A stretch of DNA of 64,000 bases from Halochromatium roseum. Its GTDB lineage: Bacteria > Pseudomonadota > Gammaproteobacteria > Chromatiales > Chromatiaceae. The position numbers and the translations under genes are program-made. Where the stretch lies: positions 149,018 through 213,017 of the forward strand of contig NZ_NHSH01000046.1 of the NCBI RefSeq assembly GCF_016653315.1. Reading direction: 5' to 3'. Below the pieces are notes generated by a model, which did no database searches, was not told where the DNA came from, and saw nothing but the letters and a program-made list of their open reading frames with translations. Of this stretch, positions 61,098 to 64,000 are shown in pieces. The stretch's first letter is position 1; every line of letters begins with the position of its first letter.

Positions 61098-63631
61098 TGC
61101 GCAAACTCGTTCAGATGTGCCGCAAACTCGTCGGCGGGAACAAAGCCAACGAGCCGCCAGCCGCGCTGCTCCTGGCCGCTGCTGTCAAAGAACATCATCG
61201 CCGGTGGTCCGGGGATGCCGAAGCGCTCCTGCATCAGCGCCTTGTCCTCGGCGTCGTTGGCGGTCACGTCCGCTTGGAGCAGCACATAGCGTTGCATGGC
61301 TTGTTGCACAGCGGGGTCCGGGAAGGTGTAGCGCTCCATCTCCTTGCAGGACACACACCAGTCCGCATAGAAATCGAGCATCACCGGCAAGCCGCTGGCG
61401 CTGGCCTCGGCCACCGCCTGGTCGAGATCAGCCACAGTTTTGATGCGCTTGAACTCCGGATGCGCGGCCACCGCGCCGCCTGTGCCTGCTGCCGGCGCCA
61501 GGCCGCGCAGTGGCTGAATGGTGTCCTTGCCGCCGGCGGCAACGCCAACCAGCATCAGCACGCCGTACACCAGCAAGGCGACACCGAGCGATTTCCACAA
61601 CTTCGACCAGCCGCTGGCCTCGGGGCCATGTTGGGTGAGGGCGCCGAGGTAGACGCCAGCGCTGATCAGCAGCAATGCCCAGAGTGCCATCGCGAAGGCT
61701 GCCGGGATGACGCGCTCGACCAAGAGCACGGCCACGGCCAGCAACAGCACGCCGAACACCGCCTTCACCGAATCCATCCACGCACCGGCGCGCGGCAGCA
61801 GTTTGCCGGCCGAGGTGCCAATCGCAAGCAGCGGCGCGCCCATGCCGAGCCCGAGCCCGAGCAGGGCGAAGAAGCCGAGCACCGCGTCGCCGGTCTTGCC
61901 GATGAAGATCAGCGCGCCCATCAGCGGCGGCGCCACGCAGGGGCCGACGATTAGCGCCGAGAGCGCGCCCATGATGGCGGCTCCGGTCAGGGTGCCACCC
62001 TGCTGCTTGTTGCTGAGCTGCGTCAGCTTGGTCTGGACGCTGCTCGGCAATTGCAGATCGTAGAAGCCGAACATCGAGAGCGAGAGGGCGACGAAGATGG
62101 CGGCGAAGGCGCCCAGCACCCAGGGATTCTGGAACGCGGCCTGCAAGTTGGCGCCGAAGAGTCCAGCGATAACGCCGACGATGGCATAGGTCAGGGCCAT
62201 CGCCAGCACATAGGCGAGCGAGAGGAAAAATGCCTGCCGGGTGGTGATCTTGCTGCCCTGACCGGCGATGATGCCGGAGAGGATCGGGATCATCGGAAAC
62301 ACGCAGGGTGTGAACGATAGCAGCAGGCCGAGCACGAAGAAGATCGCCAGCGCGCCGAAGATGCCGGTTTCGGCGAGACGCGCAGCGATTTGGTCTTGCT
62401 CCGAGACCCGTTCTGGCACTGCTGAGTCAGTGGCTTCACCAGCGGGCGGGGCAGGGCTGGCAGACTCAGCGGTTGCTGGCTCGGTCAAGGCCACCGTGGT
62501 GGTGGCAGGCGGTAGATCGAGCGTCAACCGATCCGTGACCGGCGGATAACAGATGCCACGCTCAGCGCAGCCTTGGTACTTGGCGACCAGCGTGACGCTG
62601 GTCGCCTCTGCGCTGCCGCGCAGCAGCGGTACGCTGAGATTCACATCGCCATGGTAGATCGCGATGTCGCCGATGGTTCCATCGGGGCGCACCGTGTCGG
62701 GCTTGATCTCAGCCTCGGGCAGCTCGTAGGGACCGAGCTGCACGCCCTCGGCATCCTCGAGCCTGAGCTCGATCTCCTGCTGGTAGAGATAGGTCTCGGG
62801 CGCGATCCGCCAGCGCAGCGCCAGGGTTTGCGGGTCCTCGATCGCGACATCGAGCTGGAACGCCTCTTCGGCGGGGAGGATGTCGTCTTCGAAGCCAAAG
62901 CCGAGCGATTGCGCGGGCAGCGAGCTCGAGCGCGTTGTCGGGTTCGCGCTGCTGCTGGTGGGCAGGGTGCTTGTCGACTCATCGCCGCCGCTCATCAGCC
63001 CAATCGGTGCTGATGCTGGCTGCTCAACGGCAGCCAAGCGCGGGAGTTCGAGCAAAATACTCTGGCGCTGGGGCGGATAGCAGAATCCAGCATCGGCACA
63101 GCCCTGCGACTGCGCTTCGATCCGGACCACCTCACCAACAGCGTCAGTTCGGCTGACCGGGAGTGTCGCCTCGACGCGGTTGCGATAGATCTCGACTTCG
63201 CCGAAGAACTGATCTGTCTTGGTCTCGGCGGGTGGCAACTGAGCCTGACCAAGCTCGAAGCCGGGTGTCTTGCTCTCGAAGCGGAACTTGGCGCCATAGA
63301 GATAGTAGCCAGGCTCGATATCCCAGCTCACCGTCACCGCCTCTGGGCCTTGTGCGTCCCCGGTGATCTGGAACGCCTGATCTGGCTGCAGAAATTCATC
63401 TTCGGCGACAGCTGCCGCCGGCAGTGCCAGGCCTATCGCCAGCAGGAGCAGGCCGATCAGGCCGAGCTGCGCGCCCTTGTAGACAGAGCGGTGGTGTTTG
63501 CCGGTCGACGACGCAGCGACTGTGGCGTCCGCGCGCTGTCTCCAGTCATGCGTTGGAGCAAGCGTTGAAGCAAGCGTTGGAGCAAGCGTTGGAGCAAGCG
63601 TTTGATCAATTAATCGTTGTTCGCAGTGCAT
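61094..63631 (-). CDS. dsbD: Thiol:disulfide interchange protein DsbD with duplicated N-terminal domain
   Basis: 845 residues carrying electrons from cytosolic thioredoxin to periplasmic thiols. Domains: two nDsbD modules in tandem (Cys178/Cys184 in GCADAGFCYPP; Cys355/Cys361 in GCAERGICYPP), eight-helix membrane core with C443 (FTPCVFPM) and C565 (GPCVAPPL), then a thioredoxin-like domain with C759/C762 (DFYADWCVSCKEMERY). Most DsbDs have one N-terminal domain. The signal peptide is preceded by about 50 residues including LAPT repeats. No other ATG, GTG or TTG precedes the signal core, so translation starts at ATG 63631 inside cutA. Confidence 0.95.
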   Translation of the reverse strand: MHCEQRLIDQTLAPTLAPTLASTLAPTHDWRQRADATVAASSTGKHHRSVYKGAQLGLIGLLLLAIGLALPAAAVAEDEFLQPDQAFQITGDAQGPEAVTVSWDIEPGYYLYGAKFRFESKTPGFELGQAQLPPAETKTDQFFGEVEIYRNRVEATLPVSRTDAVGEVVRIEAQSQGCADAGFCYPPQRQSILLELPRLAAVEQPASAPIGLMSGGDESTSTLPTSSSANPTTRSSSLPAQSLGFGFEDDILPAEEAFQLDVAIEDPQTLALRWRIAPETYLYQQEIELRLEDAEGVQLGPYELPEAEIKPDTVRPDGTIGDIAIYHGDVNLSVPLLRGSAEATSVTLVAKYQGCAERGICYPPVTDRLTLDLPPATTTVALTEPATAESASPAPPAGEATDSAVPERVSEQDQIAARLAETGIFGALAIFFVLGLLLSFTPCVFPMIPILSGIIAGQGSKITTRQAFFLSLAYVLAMALTYAIVGVIAGLFGANLQAAFQNPWVLGAFAAIFVALSLSMFGFYDLQLPSSVQTKLTQLSNKQQGGTLTGAAIMGALSALIVGPCVAPPLMGALIFIGKTGDAVLGFFALLGLGLGMGAPLLAIGTSAGKLLPRAGAWMDSVKAVFGVLLLAVAVLLVERVIPAAFAMALWALLLISAGVYLGALTQHGPEASGWSKLWKSLGVALLVYGVLMLVGVAAGGKDTIQPLRGLAPAAGTGGAVAAHPEFKRIKTVADLDQAVAEASASGLPVMLDFYADWCVSCKEMERYTFPDPAVQQAMQRYVLLQADVTANDAEDKALMQERFGIPGPPAMMFFDSSGQEQRGWRLVGFVPADEFAAHLNEFAQ
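63550..63609. repeat. 12-bp tandem repeat at the cutA/dsbD junction
   Basis: GCGTTGGAGCAA occurs in four near-perfect copies plus a degenerate fifth, ending directly at the cutA stop codon (63610-63612). On the minus strand it is read in the dsbD frame as Leu-Ala-Pro-Thr repeats. Confidence 0.9.
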
Positions 63632-63954
63632 TGGCGGACCCAGTCGAGATAGTTCTTGTTGCCGGTGGTGATCGGGTGACTGATCACCTCAGGGACGTCG
63701 TAGGGATGGAGCGTCTCGATGCGCGCTGCAAGCGCGGCGACTTGGCGTTCAGTCGTCTTGATCATCAGCAGCACCTCGGTGTCGGTCTCGATCTTATCCT
63801 GCCAGCGATACAGGGAGACCACGCCCGGCATGATGTTGACACAGGCAGCCAGGCGTTCAGCGACAAGCGTTTGCGCCAGTGACTGGGCGGTCTGCGCATC
63901 GGGGCAGGTACAGAAGGTCAGGTAGACCGGCTCAGGTGCAGGATGAGTTTCCAT
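63610..63954 (-). CDS. cutA: Divalent-cation tolerance protein CutA
   Basis: 114 residues: CTCPDAQTAQSLAQTLVAER, LAACVNIMPGVVSLYRWQDK, DTEVLLMIKTTERQVAAL and YDVPEVISHPITTGNKNYLD. These are the CutA1 trimer motifs. cutA-dsbD is a conserved order; dsbD starts within its last codons. Confidence 0.95.
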   Translation of the reverse strand: METHPAPEPVYLTFCTCPDAQTAQSLAQTLVAERLAACVNIMPGVVSLYRWQDKIETDTEVLLMIKTTERQVAALAARIETLHPYDVPEVISHPITTGNKNYLDWVRQCTANND

Positions 63955-63977
63955 AGGATGGCGTGAATGGTTGTTTT

Positions 63978-64000
63978 GGGGCTAGGGGCTAGGGGCTAGG
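63978..64000. repeat. 7-bp tandem repeat at the window end
   Basis: GGGGCTA occurs three times up to the last bases. It may continue past the edge, upstream of cutA. Confidence 0.75.

Overview
The window is high-GC gammaproteobacterial chromosome, most likely from a purple sulfur bacterium or close relative (order Chromatiales). This rests on the gene order cutA-dsbD-tlpA-aroQ-accB-accC-prmA-dusB-fis-purH, on a nitrogen-fixation block (nifB, three ferredoxins, nifQ, draG), on a nitrogen-regulated urea transporter, and on a FimV-type LysM domain. Genus is inferred from content only; there is no rRNA gene, and I saw no tRNA.

Layout. 1-9 kb: end of an M61-type peptidase, a palindromic repeat element, birA, an unusual LysM/FimV-ClC channel fusion, a polyphosphate:AMP phosphotransferase, a thioesterase, an aminotransferase and gmk. 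9-16 kb: rpoZ-spoT (stringent response), hslR, grxC and pepN, then an IS1595-type transposase remnant. 16.6-21.3 kb (minus strand): nifB-fdx-fdx-fdx-nifQ-draG, with a sigma-54 promoter and a NifA site upstream of nifB. 21.3-24 kb: a DUF433/DUF5615 toxin-antitoxin-like pair, a 2OG-Fe(II) oxygenase, gloA and a TolA-C-like protein. 24-30 kb: urtABCD behind a sigma-54 promoter with four TGCACCA half-sites; urtE is not in the cluster, and urtD is followed by overlapping DUF2256 and YkgJ-type cysteine-rich genes. 30-34 kb: a 3D-domain protein, a CBS-containing IMPDH/GMPR-family protein, a TacA/TacT pair and a TRIC-type channel. 34-41.5 kb (minus strand): moaB-moeA-moaD, dgkA and gcvT-gcvH-gcvPA-gcvPB behind a tandem glycine riboswitch. 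41.6-50.9 kb: a YbeL-like zinc-ribbon protein, a BrnT/BrnA pair whose toxin lacks a normal start codon, then leuS-lptE-holA-proA-nadD-rsfS-folA. 50.9-64 kb: a Uma2-like protein, apaH, apaG, an lpxA homologue and the purH-to-cutA block on the minus strand.

The genes work together mainly in nitrogen acquisition: FeMo-cofactor assembly and nitrogenase reactivation, urea import and glycine catabolism, each with a recognisable dedicated control element. Molybdopterin synthesis sits nearby. The rest is housekeeping: fatty-acid, purine and envelope biogenesis and translation.

The most unusual features are the LysM-ClC fusion, a DsbD with two N-terminal domains, a glycine-rich insertion inside PepN, the BrnT start-codon loss, and a recurrent pattern of 7-16 bp tandem duplications that sit on or beside stop and start codons at more than ten gene ends.
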